From: Halorubrum alkaliphilum
GTDB taxonomy: Archaea > Halobacteriota > Halobacteria > Halobacteriales > Haloferacaceae
Length of the DNA stretch: 64,000 nucleotides
Direction: 5' to 3'
Assembly: GCF_017873815.1 (NCBI RefSeq)
Contig: NZ_JAGGKQ010000014.1
Span: 1-64,000, forward strand
Numbering within the stretch: the stretch's first letter is position 1; each line of letters opens with the position of its first letter. This document shows, piece by piece, positions 33,661-41,909 of this stretch. The notes beneath the pieces were generated by a model. The model did no database searches, had not been told where the DNA came from, and saw nothing but the letters and a program-made list of their open reading frames with translations. The translations under genes and the position numbers were made by a program.

Positions 33661-34460
33661 ATCCGGTCGTCCCAGTCGATCCACTCCTGTTCCCAGCCGG
33701 TGCGCGCGAAGTGACCCTGCCGTTCGATCTCGGCGTCCTCGCGGCGGGTTCGGTTGCGCTCGACGCCAGCCTGCTCGCCGTCGACAAGCATCGGATCGAG
33801 TCGAACCGGTCCGGCGGTTTCGACGGTCCGAAATCCATCCGGTGCCGCGTCGTTGTGGTCTCGGCCGGCAGCAGCCCGGGCATCACGCGTATCACCGGCG
33901 ACCGACTCCCGCTCTACGGCGACGATCGTCTGTTCCGTGGATCCGCGGGGATACACGATCCGCCCGCCGTCGGCGAGTTGCTCCCGGAGCGCTCGCGGTG
34001 GCGTAACCACGGCGGTCTCGACGAGGATCCGGTCGTACGGGGCGTACTCCGGGAGTCCGCCGGCCCCGTCCCGTCGGTCGACGAGAGCCGCTCCGTATCC
34101 AGCGTCGTCGAGGTTCGACCGAGCGACGGTGACGGCGTTTCGGTCGATGTCGACGGCGTGTACGTGGCGCGGACCGACGATCTCCGAGAGAGTCGCCACG
34201 GTGTACCCGATGCCGGCTCCGACGAGCAGGACTTCGTCCCCGTCGTCGGCGTCCAGCGTCATCAACATCCGGGCAACGGTGGCCGGAGCGAGCGCGCGCG
34301 TCCCGGCCTCCTCGCTTGCGCGGTTCGCGTACGGGGTGTCATCGACGAACGTCTCTCTGGGGACCGCTTGGAGCGCGGAGAGCACGGACGCACCGAGCGG
34401 CTCGCCGATCTGGTGTTCGAGCCCCTCGATCATGTCCGTCCGGAGCGCCGATTCGTCCAT
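33657..34460 (-). CDS. pcm: Protein-L-isoaspartate O-methyltransferase family protein
   Basis: A 267-residue SAM methyltransferase of the PIMT type: SALQAVPRETFV, APATVARMLMTL, motif I VLLVGAGIGYTVATLSEIVG, DIDRNAVTVARSNL, then YDRILVETAVVTPP. It repairs isoaspartyl residues by methylation. The C-terminus is extended by about 60 acidic residues, and the usual post-motif G-G-AP is partly altered, so a divergent substrate is possible. Confidence 0.78.
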   Translation of the reverse strand: MDESALRTDMIEGLEHQIGEPLGASVLSALQAVPRETFVDDTPYANRASEEAGTRALAPATVARMLMTLDADDGDEVLLVGAGIGYTVATLSEIVGPRHVHAVDIDRNAVTVARSNLDDAGYGAALVDRRDGAGGLPEYAPYDRILVETAVVTPPRALREQLADGGRIVYPRGSTEQTIVAVERESVAGDTRDARAAAGRDHNDAAPDGFRTVETAGPVRLDPMLVDGEQAGVERNRTRREDAEIERQGHFARTGWEQEWIDWDDRI

Positions 34461-34577
34461 ACCCGACCTCGGTCGTCGGTGGTCTAAAACCGCACGCTCC
34501 GCTTAACCCGCGCTGCCGCCGCGGCCGGATCCTGAGACGTCGCTACCGAGAAAACCCGACGTGAAAGTGGTCGAGAA

Positions 34578-34739
34578 CTACCGTTCGAGATCGACCGTCA
34601 GATCCGTCGCTATCCACGCGTCAGTGTTGCCCTGTTCGGTGAACACGGTCCGCTCGGGGGAGGTATGGCTGGCCGCTACGGCCGGCCGCCGGTCCGCGTT
34701 CGCGTCGGAATCCCGCTCGACACGTTCTCCGGTACTCAT
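34578..34739 (-). CDS. 53-residue haloarchaeal protein (DUF7331-like)
   Basis: A short gene with product MSTGERVERDSDANADRRP... ending RTVFTEQGNTDAWIATDLTV plus DLER. The VFTExGNTDxWIATDxTVDLER pattern is a known small haloarchaeal family that I associate with DUF7331. No mapped function. It lies in the spacer between pcm and the old-yellow-enzyme gene. Confidence 0.7.
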   Translation of the reverse strand: MSTGERVERDSDANADRRPAVAASHTSPERTVFTEQGNTDAWIATDLTVDLER

Positions 34740-34881
34740 TGACACCTGCTCGGGGTGCGGCGCTGTTATAGGTTTCGGTCCACCTAAATCCGTTTCGAGG
34801 AATCCGCATTTCGACTTCGGTCGCGGCGAGCTACGTCGGGTATCGAGGCACATTACTATCCGAGCGACGTCGGACTCGACG

Positions 34882-35967
34882 ATGACGGACTCGCTTTTCA
34901 CGCCGATAACGCTGCGTGACACGACGATTCGGAACCGCGTCATGCTGTCGCCGATGTGTCAGTACTCCGCCGACGACGGGATGGCGAACGACTGGCACCG
35001 GATCCACCTCGGGACGCGCGCCGTCGGCGGCGCGGGGGTCGTGATGGCGGAGGCGACCGCCGTTGAGCCGCGCGGCCGTATCACGCCCGGCTGTCTCGGG
35101 ATCTGGTCCGACGAACACGCCGAGGCGCTCGAACCGATCACGGCGTTCGTCCGATCACAGGGCGCGACGCCGGCGATCCAGCTGGCTCACGCCGGTCGCA
35201 AGGCCTCGCATGCTCCGCCCTCGGACGGCGGCCACGCCCTTCCTTCGTCCCACGACGAAGGCTGGGAGACGGTTTCGGCGACCGACACGCCGTATCCCGG
35301 CGACGAGACGGCCGCGACCCGCCGCATGGACGCCGAGGACATCGAGGACGTGACCGATTCCTTCCGGGCGGCGGCCGAGCGCGCGCTCGACGCGGGCTTC
35401 GAGATCGCCGAAGTCCACGCGGCACACGGCTACCTGTTCCACCAGTTCCTCTCCCCGGTCACGAACGACCGGGACGACGCGTACGGCGGCGACTTCGAGA
35501 GCCGGACTCGACTGCTCCGGGAAGCCGTCGAGACGGTCCGGTCGGTCTGGCCGGACGACAAGCCCGTGTTCGTCCGTATCTCCGCTACCGACTGGATCGA
35601 AGGACGGAACTCGTGGGACGTCGATGACTCCGTCCGTCTCGCTCCCCTGCTTGAGGAAGCCGGTGCGGACCTGATCGACGTCTCCGGGGGCGGGATTCAT
35701 CCGGATCAGGAGCTTCCGAGCACCGGATCGGGGTATCAGGTCCCGTACGCCGAGGCGATCCGCGAGGAAACGGGGGTTCCGGTCGCCGCGGTCGGCGGGA
35801 TCACGGAGCCGACTCACGCGGACGCGCTCGTCCGAAACGACCGGGCCGACCTCGTCGCGCTCGGCCGGGAGTTGTTGCGGAACCCCTACTGGCCGCTGGA
35901 GGCCGCTCACGAGCTCAATGCGGAGATCGAGTGGCCGGTCCAGTACCGTCGCGGTCGGTTCTCGTAG
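34882..35967 (+). CDS. NADH:flavin oxidoreductase (old yellow enzyme, YqjM type)
   Basis: A 361-residue FMN TIM barrel. SPMCQYS carries the redox-tuning Cys of YqjM-type enzymes; QLAHAGRKA, the EVHAAHGYLFHQFLSP active-site loop, and VGGITEPTHADALV/ALGRELLRNP complete the FMN and phosphate sites. It reduces activated C=C bonds with NAD(P)H. The start MTDSLFTPITLRD fits the family. Confidence 0.9.
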   Translation: MTDSLFTPITLRDTTIRNRVMLSPMCQYSADDGMANDWHRIHLGTRAVGGAGVVMAEATAVEPRGRITPGCLGIWSDEHAEALEPITAFVRSQGATPAIQLAHAGRKASHAPPSDGGHALPSSHDEGWETVSATDTPYPGDETAATRRMDAEDIEDVTDSFRAAAERALDAGFEIAEVHAAHGYLFHQFLSPVTNDRDDAYGGDFESRTRLLREAVETVRSVWPDDKPVFVRISATDWIEGRNSWDVDDSVRLAPLLEEAGADLIDVSGGGIHPDQELPSTGSGYQVPYAEAIREETGVPVAAVGGITEPTHADALVRNDRADLVALGRELLRNPYWPLEAAHELNAEIEWPVQYRRGRFS

Positions 35968-36087
35968 TCGACGCCGGACAGCTCCGTAGTTCCGCAGCGA
36001 CCGGCTTCCTTCCTCGATACGCGGAACGGACGGGAACCGGTCGCACGGACCGGGAACGCTTATTTTCTCCCGTCGAGGGATCCACGC

Positions 36088-36447
36088 ATCGAGTATCGAC
36101 CGTTCCCCGAGGAGCGCGCCGACGAGTTTCGTGCGTTCATGCGCTACGCCTTCGCTCCCGAGCAGGGTCCCTACGACCCCGAGGCGGACGATGACGACCG
36201 CGAACACCTCGCCGACTACCGCGGACTGTTCGACGATGACGAGCCGGTCGCGGTGTGTGGCCACCACGACTTCACGCTCCGGATCCGTGGATCCGACCGC
36301 GACGTCGCCGGCCTCTCGGCAGTGGCGTCACCTCCTGAACACCGGCGGCAGGGCAACATCGAGCGGATCCTCCGCGAGTCGCTCGCGGAGTACCACGACG
36401 ACGATGTCCACGTCTCGGTCTTGTGGCCCTTCGAGTACGGCTTCTAC
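36088..36447 (+). pseudogene. Eis-like N-acetyltransferase, 5' part, disrupted by an IS
   Basis: The first ~120 codons of an Eis-type GNAT protein (ATKx pattern EYRPFPEERADEFRAF, VAGLSAVASPPEHRRQGN for acetyl-CoA binding, LWPFEYGFYR at the break). The expected start codon position reads ATC (36088-36090) and no other in-frame ATG is found before 36139, so the gene may also have lost its start. It is interrupted after TAC at 36447 by the IS200/IS605 element. The 3' part continues in frame at 38513. Confidence 0.8.
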
Positions 36448-36466
36448 AGGCGGAGCAGGCCGAGTG

Positions 36467-36487
36467 CCTCGGGGCTTGACCCCGAGG
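36467..36487 (+). repeat. Left-end hairpin of the IS
   Basis: CCTCGGGG-cttga-CCCCGAGG, identical to the right-end hairpin at 38484-38504 and in the same orientation. Such subterminal hairpins are bound by TnpA for single-strand transposition. Confidence 0.85.
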
Positions 36488-36506
36488 GTGAAGGCCGTAA
36501 GCCCGA

Positions 36507-36959
36507 TTAAACGTGTTCCGTGCGCTCGATATACTGCTCAATCGTGTCGGTCGAAACATCGCCTGCCGTCCCAACGTAGTACGACTCCTCCCAGAACCCA
36601 CCACCCCACAGGAACTCCTCCAAGAACGGTTCGTGCTGTTCCCACATCTCCCGCGCCGTGATGCTCTTGACCGTTCGTACAATCTCGCTCGGCGCGTGTT
36701 TCGGATGCGCTGACAGGAACAGGTGTACGTGGTCAGGCGAGATGTGGAGTCGTTCGAGAGACGGAGTCTCTCGTGATCACGAAAATCTTCGATTTTCGGA
36801 CGACGACAGTACCTCGTAGTCGTACTCGTCGCACACGCCGCGGAAACTCGCTTCCAACGAGTCCTCTATTAGTTCGAGAATCGTGTGGCGGTACTTTGGA
36901 CACCACACGAAGTGGTAGTTGACGTTGTATACCGTGTGGTTCGACCGCTTCTCACCCAT
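36507..36959 (-). pseudogene. tnpA: Y1/HUH transposase TnpA, interrupted
   Basis: An IS200-type TnpA. The N-terminus MGEKRSNHTVYNVNYHFVWCP runs to YEVL; then 57 foreign bases, an in-frame multiple of three holding two 19-bp hairpins (36755-36798), introduce a TGA. The frame then resumes with PDHVHLF (HUH) and the catalytic Tyr in EQYIERT before the natural stop. A 1-53 fragment and an unstarted 3' half cannot make an active Y1 transposase, so TnpA here looks dead; trans-mobilisation by another copy is possible. Confidence 0.82.
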
Positions 36960-37054
36960 ACCTACCAATACAACGACCAATCAAAAGTATTCCTTGAAAT
37001 GACTCATAGACTACCACCAGTAAACTTTTAAGCGTGGAAGAACAAGGGGTAGAC

Positions 37055-37198
37055 GTGACGAAGCAACTCAAGGTATCCGACGCCGTGTACGACGAGCTTG
37101 ATGAACTCAAGGACAAGGAGGGACACACGAGTTTCGACAGCGTACTCCGCACGCTCCTCCTCCACTACCGTCACGTCCAACCCAACGACCAAGAATGA
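37055..37198 (+). CDS. 47-residue RHH/antitoxin-like protein within the IS
   Basis: Read from GTG at 37055 (TKQLKVSDAVYDELDELKD, KEGHTSFDSVLRTLL), which has the shape of a ribbon-helix-helix repressor or a VapB-like antitoxin. Its TGA overlaps the tnpB ATG (ATGA), so the two are translationally coupled. A TATA-like ACTTTTAA lies about 30 bases upstream. GTG at 37034 is an alternative start giving 54 residues. Confidence 0.6.
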   Translation: MTKQLKVSDAVYDELDELKDKEGHTSFDSVLRTLLLHYRHVQPNDQE

Positions 37199-38472
37199 CC
37201 GACGCACAGGCTCTCGTCAAGACGCTGGACTTCCAACTCAACATCCACAGTGACAACGAGAGCCTGCTGTACGACGCCACCCTCGAATCACGGTCGGCGT
37301 ACAACGAAACCATCCGCCTCGCCAAGCAAGGCGTGGACTGGGACGACATCCCCGACCGAGTAGCCGACGACGCCGACCTCGTGAAGAACACGACACAGCG
37401 CGTTGTCGCCAAGGCTCTCGGCGCGATGGAGAACTATTACGAGTACGACGACTTCGGACTCCCGAGTCACACCAAGGACGGCACGTACCCGCTTCGAGCG
37501 AACTACGAGGAGGGGTACAACCTGTCGCTCACCGACGACGGCAACGTGGCGTTTCGCATCAGCGCGAAGCCGTACAAACACGTTAAGGGTGTTCTCGAAG
37601 GCGACGACGCTCACCTCGTTATTCTCAAGACCGCGCTCACCAGCGACGAGTGGAAGATTGGGACGGCAGAAGCCCTTTTCCACAACGAGAACGTCGAGTT
37701 GCACGTCAACGTCACCAACACCGAGCAATCCGTTCGAGACAAGCAGGACTCACGGACGGTCATCGGCGTGGACGTGAACGAGGACAACGTGGCTCTCACC
37801 GCACTCTCCGAGGGTGGCGTTGAGGACACGTTGGTTATCGACTTCCCTGAAATCAAGTTCGAGCGTCACCGCTACTTCACGATGCGAAAGCGGGTGCAGA
37901 ACGCAGGGAAAGAGAGCATCCACGACACGCTCGAAGGACGTGAGGAACGGTTTGTCCGTGACCGACTCCACAAGGTAAGTCGTCACATCGTGGAGTGGAG
38001 CCGTCAGTTCGAGAGGCCGTGCATCGTCTTTGAAGACCTCAAAGAGATGCGCGACAGTATCGACTACGGCACGCGGATGAACCGACGCTTGCACCACCTC
38101 CCGTTCCGCGCCCTCCAATACTACACGTCGTACAAGGCGTCGTTTGAGGGGATTCCGACCGCGTGGATTAACCCCGAGTACACTAGTCAGCGGTGTCCGA
38201 TGTGTGGACATACGGAGCGAGCAAACCGAAACAAGAAGCGGTTCAAGTGTCGGTCGTGCGGGCATCAAGACCACAGCGACCGAGGTGTAAGCGTCAACAT
38301 CGCCGTGAAAGGCATCAAGAAGCATCAGAATTGGAATGTGTCTGCTCTCAACAGCCTTCCCATTGTTCGGAAGGTGCGACGGCAGGCATCGGGGGCCGTG
38401 GACGCCCCGACCGTGACCCACGACGCCGTTCGAGGTTATCAGGCCGATGGTATCGTGGGAGTGTCCGACTAA
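37195..38472 (+). CDS. tnpB: RNA-guided nuclease TnpB
   Basis: A 425-residue TnpB with the RuvC-like catalytic residues: Asp in GVDVNEDN (D193), Glu in FEDLKEM and Asp in HSDRGVSVNIA. The four-Cys zinc finger CPMCGH/CRSCGH lies between the last two. An N-terminal basic bundle (about residues 1-130) should bind the guide RNA. All motifs are present, so the protein is probably active as an RNA-guided nuclease. Its guide would come from the sequence next to the right end of the element. Confidence 0.9.
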   Translation: MTDAQALVKTLDFQLNIHSDNESLLYDATLESRSAYNETIRLAKQGVDWDDIPDRVADDADLVKNTTQRVVAKALGAMENYYEYDDFGLPSHTKDGTYPLRANYEEGYNLSLTDDGNVAFRISAKPYKHVKGVLEGDDAHLVILKTALTSDEWKIGTAEALFHNENVELHVNVTNTEQSVRDKQDSRTVIGVDVNEDNVALTALSEGGVEDTLVIDFPEIKFERHRYFTMRKRVQNAGKESIHDTLEGREERFVRDRLHKVSRHIVEWSRQFERPCIVFEDLKEMRDSIDYGTRMNRRLHHLPFRALQYYTSYKASFEGIPTAWINPEYTSQRCPMCGHTERANRNKKRFKCRSCGHQDHSDRGVSVNIAVKGIKKHQNWNVSALNSLPIVRKVRRQASGAVDAPTVTHDAVRGYQADGIVGVSD

Positions 38473-38512
38473 CCCACGGGAAGCCTCGGGGCTTGACCCC
38501 GAGGCGGTTCAC
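38380..38512 (+). ncRNA. Predicted omega/re-RNA at the right end of the IS
   Basis: By analogy with other TnpB elements, the 3' end of tnpB and the right end, including hairpin CCTCGGGG/CCCCGAGG at 38484-38504, should form the scaffold, with the guide made of flanking sequence from 38513 onward. The 5' boundary is approximate and no expression data exist. Confidence 0.45.
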
Positions 38513-39418
38513 CGGAAGTACGGCTGGGCGACGGTGAGTCGGTACCGATACCTTCGGATCCCGCCCGAGCAGCTCGGGTTCGTCGACGCGGTGAGGCGAT
38601 CGACCAGTGACGGGAGTGAGAGCGGCCGGTTTCGCCGGCTCGACGACGACGACTACGCGGCCGCGGAGTCCGTGCTGTCGTCGATGGCCGACCGCTACGA
38701 CTTGACGATGGCCCGGACCGAGGCGTGGTGGCGCGAGCGTACCCTGCGCGGCTGGAAGACCGACCCGTTCGTGTACGGCTGGGAACGCGACGGCGAGCTA
38801 CGGGCGTTCTGGTCGTACGTCTTCGAGGAGGATCCGGGCGACCCGAACGTCGACGGGACCGTTATGACCGTCAGGGACGTCGCGACCGTCGACGAGACGG
38901 CGTGGCTCCACGTGCTCCGGTTCTGTCGGGACCACGACTCGCAGGTCGAGGAGATCCGGATCCGCGCGCCCCCGGACGTGAACCTCCAGGACCGGGTCGC
39001 GGACCCCCGGGCGGTCACGGTCGAGTCGCGAACCGGACCGATGCTCCGGCTCGTCGACGTCGCCGGCGCGTTCGAGATGCTCGAACCGGATCCGGCGCTC
39101 AACTTCCGGGTCACCCTCGCGGTCGCGGACCCGCTCGCCGCGTGGAACGACCGGACGTTTCGGGTCGACGTGGCGGACGGAACCGTGTCCGTCAACGCGG
39201 TGGAGCCGAACGACTCTGGAACGTCCGACGTGACCGCGGGGATCGGAACTCTCTCACAGCTGTACGCCGGGTATCACTCGGTTCGGGACGCGGTCACGTA
39301 CGGCGACCTCGCGGTGAGCGACGGAGGAACGGGTGATGACGATGCGGTCGACGGCGTCGTCGCCGATCTGAACGACCTGTTCTCGCCTCGGAGGACGTTC
39401 CTCCGGGAGGGGTTCTAA
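38513..39418 (+). pseudogene. Eis-like N-acetyltransferase, 3' part
   Basis: In-frame continuation of the gene broken at 36447: RKYGWATVSRYRYLRIPPE, an aminoglycoside-acetyltransferase-like second GNAT domain, then the SCP2-like C-terminal domain with VTLAVADPLAAWNDRTFRVD. The two parts would total about 420 residues, normal for Eis proteins. A fusion from an internal ATG (38447) would start in IS sequence. Unlikely to be made as an active enzyme. Confidence 0.8.
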
Positions 39419-39453
39419 CGGGATTTTTACCTTCGGGCCCCGTACGACGGCGT

Positions 39454-40428
39454 ATGAGTTCCCGCGACCGACCGCACGACGACGACCTCGAGGAGCGCCT
39501 CGACGAACTCGAGGACGTCCTCTCCGAGCTCCGTGCCGACCTCCGGGCGAGCGAACGTGATCGGTGGCTTCCGGGGTCGCCGGAGCCACGCCGGAGAGGG
39601 GATCCGGACCGAAACGACGGATCGCGGCGGGAGCCGGAGCGGCGACGCGACCGTTCTTCGGATCTCCCCCGGCCTCCGCGGCTCTCCGAGCTCGTCCGGT
39701 TCACCGAGCAGTACACCATTCCGACGGTGATCGCGCTGTTGGAGACGACGATCAAGTCGCTGAAGCTGGTACAGGGGACGCTCCGGCTGCTCGATCCCGA
39801 GGGTACCGTCCGAAGCGACACGGAGGCCACGGCGGGGCGGCTCGCGGACGTCCGCGACGGGGCGGCCGATGGACTCGCGCGCTCGCTCTCCGAGCTCCGA
39901 ACCGCGCTCGCGGAGGCGGACCTCCCGGAGGAGGCCGCCTCACGCTCGATCATCGAGGACGCCCGCGAACTCACCGCGGACATCGAGGCCCGGATCGAGG
40001 AGAGCCGCCGGCGGGCTGACGACGCCCGGAATCCGGACCGGCGAGACCGTGGCGGCCGCGACGAACGCGACCGCGACGACCCTGGCCGGAACGATGTCGC
40101 AGGCCGGACAGACGTCGATCGAACCGACCGGCGTGGTGACGGTGCGGTCCACATCGACGTGACCGACCCCGACGGAGGCCGCGAGGACGGATCCGCCCAA
40201 CGAGCCGACGCGAGCGGTGGGGAGGCGGAGACGACCGAGCCGGCGGACGACCGCCCGGAGGTCGACGTCGAGTCCGAGCTCGACTCGATCAAACGACAGC
40301 TCGACGCCGTCGAAAGCGGGGATCCGGCAGCCGAGAACCCGGCGGACGGTTCCGACGACGAGGAGGCTCGGTCCGCCGTCGACGGGGACGACGATCCGTC
40401 CGCGACCGACGATGACCCCGAGAAGTAG
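39454..40428 (+). CDS. Charged coiled-coil haloarchaeal protein
   Basis: A 324-residue protein that begins with a coiled coil (about residues 10-35), has a conserved-looking core PRLSELVRFTEQYTIPTVIALLETTIKSLKL (about 74-105) and a second helix (about 130-190), then long Arg/Asp-rich disorder. I recognise it only as a conserved haloarchaeal hypothetical. It may be membrane- or division-associated; that is speculative. Confidence 0.6.
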   Translation: MSSRDRPHDDDLEERLDELEDVLSELRADLRASERDRWLPGSPEPRRRGDPDRNDGSRREPERRRDRSSDLPRPPRLSELVRFTEQYTIPTVIALLETTIKSLKLVQGTLRLLDPEGTVRSDTEATAGRLADVRDGAADGLARSLSELRTALAEADLPEEAASRSIIEDARELTADIEARIEESRRRADDARNPDRRDRGGRDERDRDDPGRNDVAGRTDVDRTDRRGDGAVHIDVTDPDGGREDGSAQRADASGGEAETTEPADDRPEVDVESELDSIKRQLDAVESGDPAAENPADGSDDEEARSAVDGDDDPSATDDDPEK

Positions 40429-40461
40429 GAGCGAACGCGGGCAGCTGCGGTCGCCGTCCCG

Positions 40462-41211
40462 TCACCACTCCGCGTCGAGATGGTCGGCCACCCGCGACGC
40501 GGAGTCGAGAAGGAGCGCGTCGTCGTCGGTGAACACCTCTACTGCGACGGTGCCGTCGAACCCGTCGAGCTCGGCGACGAACGCCTCGTAGTTGATCTCG
40601 CCCGCCCCGACCGGAAGGTGGGTGTCGCCGCGGCGGCGGACGTCGTGACAGTGGAGGTGTGAGACGCGGTCCGCATGGCCCCGGAGGAACCGGCGTATCG
40701 CCTTATTTCCGCCCTCCATGTAGGCGTGCCCGACGTCGAAACAGATCGGGGTGTCGGTCTCGCGGGCGATGTCGCCGAGCACCGACAGCTGAAGGCCCTT
40801 GTGCTGGTGACCGACGTTCTCGACGACCACCTCGACGCCCGCCTCTCGTCCGGCTTCCGCGACCCGAGCGAGCTGATCGGCGGCGACGTCCCGAAAGTCT
40901 ACGTCGTCGCGGTCGGCGGAGGTCGCGTGTAACACGGCCTTTTCAGCGCCGAGCTCTCCGACCGTCGAGAGCAGCCGTCGCTGGTAGGCGACGATCGCGT
41001 CGTTGATCTCGTCGGCGTAGCTCGTCAGCGGCTGGCTGTACGGCAGGTGGACGAGCAGGTCGCGACCATCGAGCGCCCGGTCGAGCCGGTCCGGGTCGAT
41101 CGATTCAGGCGGGAGACTCGACGCGCCGATCCCGAGTTCGAGGAAGTCGAACGCCGACGGCGACGCCGCGGCCCGATCGACGTCGACGCCGACGGTCAGT
41201 CCGATGTCCAT
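40462..41211 (-). CDS. Sugar-phosphate isomerase/epimerase-like TIM barrel
   Basis: A 249-residue protein of the xylose-isomerase-like/AP-endonuclease-2 group: DFLELGIGASS, VHLPYSQPL, VVVENVGH, PICFDVGHAYM, VSHLHCHDVR and VAVEVFTDDD supply the metal-binding residues. Probably a sugar or sugar-phosphate isomerase, but the substrate is unknown. Confidence 0.8.
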   Translation of the reverse strand: MDIGLTVGVDVDRAAASPSAFDFLELGIGASSLPPESIDPDRLDRALDGRDLLVHLPYSQPLTSYADEINDAIVAYQRRLLSTVGELGAEKAVLHATSADRDDVDFRDVAADQLARVAEAGREAGVEVVVENVGHQHKGLQLSVLGDIARETDTPICFDVGHAYMEGGNKAIRRFLRGHADRVSHLHCHDVRRRGDTHLPVGAGEINYEAFVAELDGFDGTVAVEVFTDDDALLLDSASRVADHLDAEW

Positions 41212-41349
41212 ACCGACCGACTGACCCGGCGTCGACTTAAAAACGCAGGCTCCGGGAGCGGTGGGGCTGGTGACCGATAGCAGGAGTGGGTCTCGTGAAT
41301 CGATGTCGGCGAGATCATATTTAAACGGTGGGGGGTGAGCGGGAGACGA

Positions 41350-41839
41350 TCGCTTATAAATAGATGGCGCGGTGGCGCGCCCCGGTGAGCGGCTCGGAGA
41401 GCCGCGAACCGCGAGGGACCGAAGGTCCCTCTGGCAGCCGGCGCGTAGCGCCGGCGACGACGGCGCGAGGTCGCCGGCGGCTCCGCCGCCGGCTGCCAGA
41501 GAATCTCCGATTCTCGCTGGAGTCAGAGGCGGTCGCCGAGCGGTTCCGGCGACCGCCTCTGACGAGGTTGGGGAGGCGTGAGGATGCGGTTGCTGTGCGG
41601 GGTGGGACTCAAAGAGACAGCCGGCGGCGGCGCCGCCGGCGACACCGCAACGAGGGAGCCTGCGACCGAGTGAGGAGCACAGCGAGCCTACGCCGCCCGC
41701 ACGGCTGGGGCTTTGGAGGTGTTCGCCGTCGATCCACAGTCAACCACCTATAAACGAGTGGTTGGAACGTGTGAGTGGTTTCTCGCGGAGTCGTCTACTT
41801 ATAAACCGCCGCTAGCAACACTACTCTCTCGCTTATAAA
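41350..41839 (-). repeat. Structured intergenic repeat, copy B (inverted, expanded)
   Basis: Reading on the minus strand: TTTATAAG at 41839 and 41805 (34 apart), TTTATAGG at 41754 (51 further), CCTCCAAAGCCCCAGCCG at 41719-41702 (35 further), then CCTCACGCCTCCCCAACC from 41583, GCGCGCCAC at 41380 and TATAAG at 41358 (22 apart). The order and spacings match copy A. Copy B is longer because GC-rich hairpins (41389-41563 and about 41620-41640) lie in the middle. The flanks of this 698-bp gene gap (41212-41909) show no gene. Confidence 0.8.
41389..41563. repeat. Run of short perfect hairpins with three-base loops
   Basis: Five stems of 7-9 bp each with a 3-base loop: GCGGCTC gga (41389-41405), GAGGGACC gaa (41413-41431), GCCGGCGC gta (41437-41455), GCCGGCGGC tcc (41473-41493), GAGAATC tcc (41499-41515). 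A 16-bp-arm dyad follows at 41522-41563. Some nest in a longer CTGGCAGCCGG/CCGGCTGCCAG pair. The class matches hairpins inside tnpA (36755-36798). Confidence 0.85.
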
Positions 41840-41909
41840 CACCACCGTCTCAGTATACTCGATCTACTCCCGCTATCGCTCAATACGCGGGCTTCAGCGA
41901 TCGGTCGCG

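Larger units (their letters stand above)
36448..38512 (+). mobile_element. IS200/IS605-family element (tnpA broken, tnpB intact)
   Basis: A 2065-bp element: left-end hairpin (36467-36487), tnpA on the minus strand, a small RHH-like gene and tnpB on the plus strand, and an identical right-end hairpin (38484-38504) ending TTCAC. Removing it joins TTCTAC to CGGAAG and restores the Eis-like reading frame, which fixes both ends. No target duplication, as usual for this family. Confidence 0.9.

Noticed and set aside
36139-36510. Intact 123-residue acetyltransferase from ATG 36139
   Set aside because: The last 21 codons are IS sequence and the frame matches only the first part of an Eis-type protein, so it is a broken gene.
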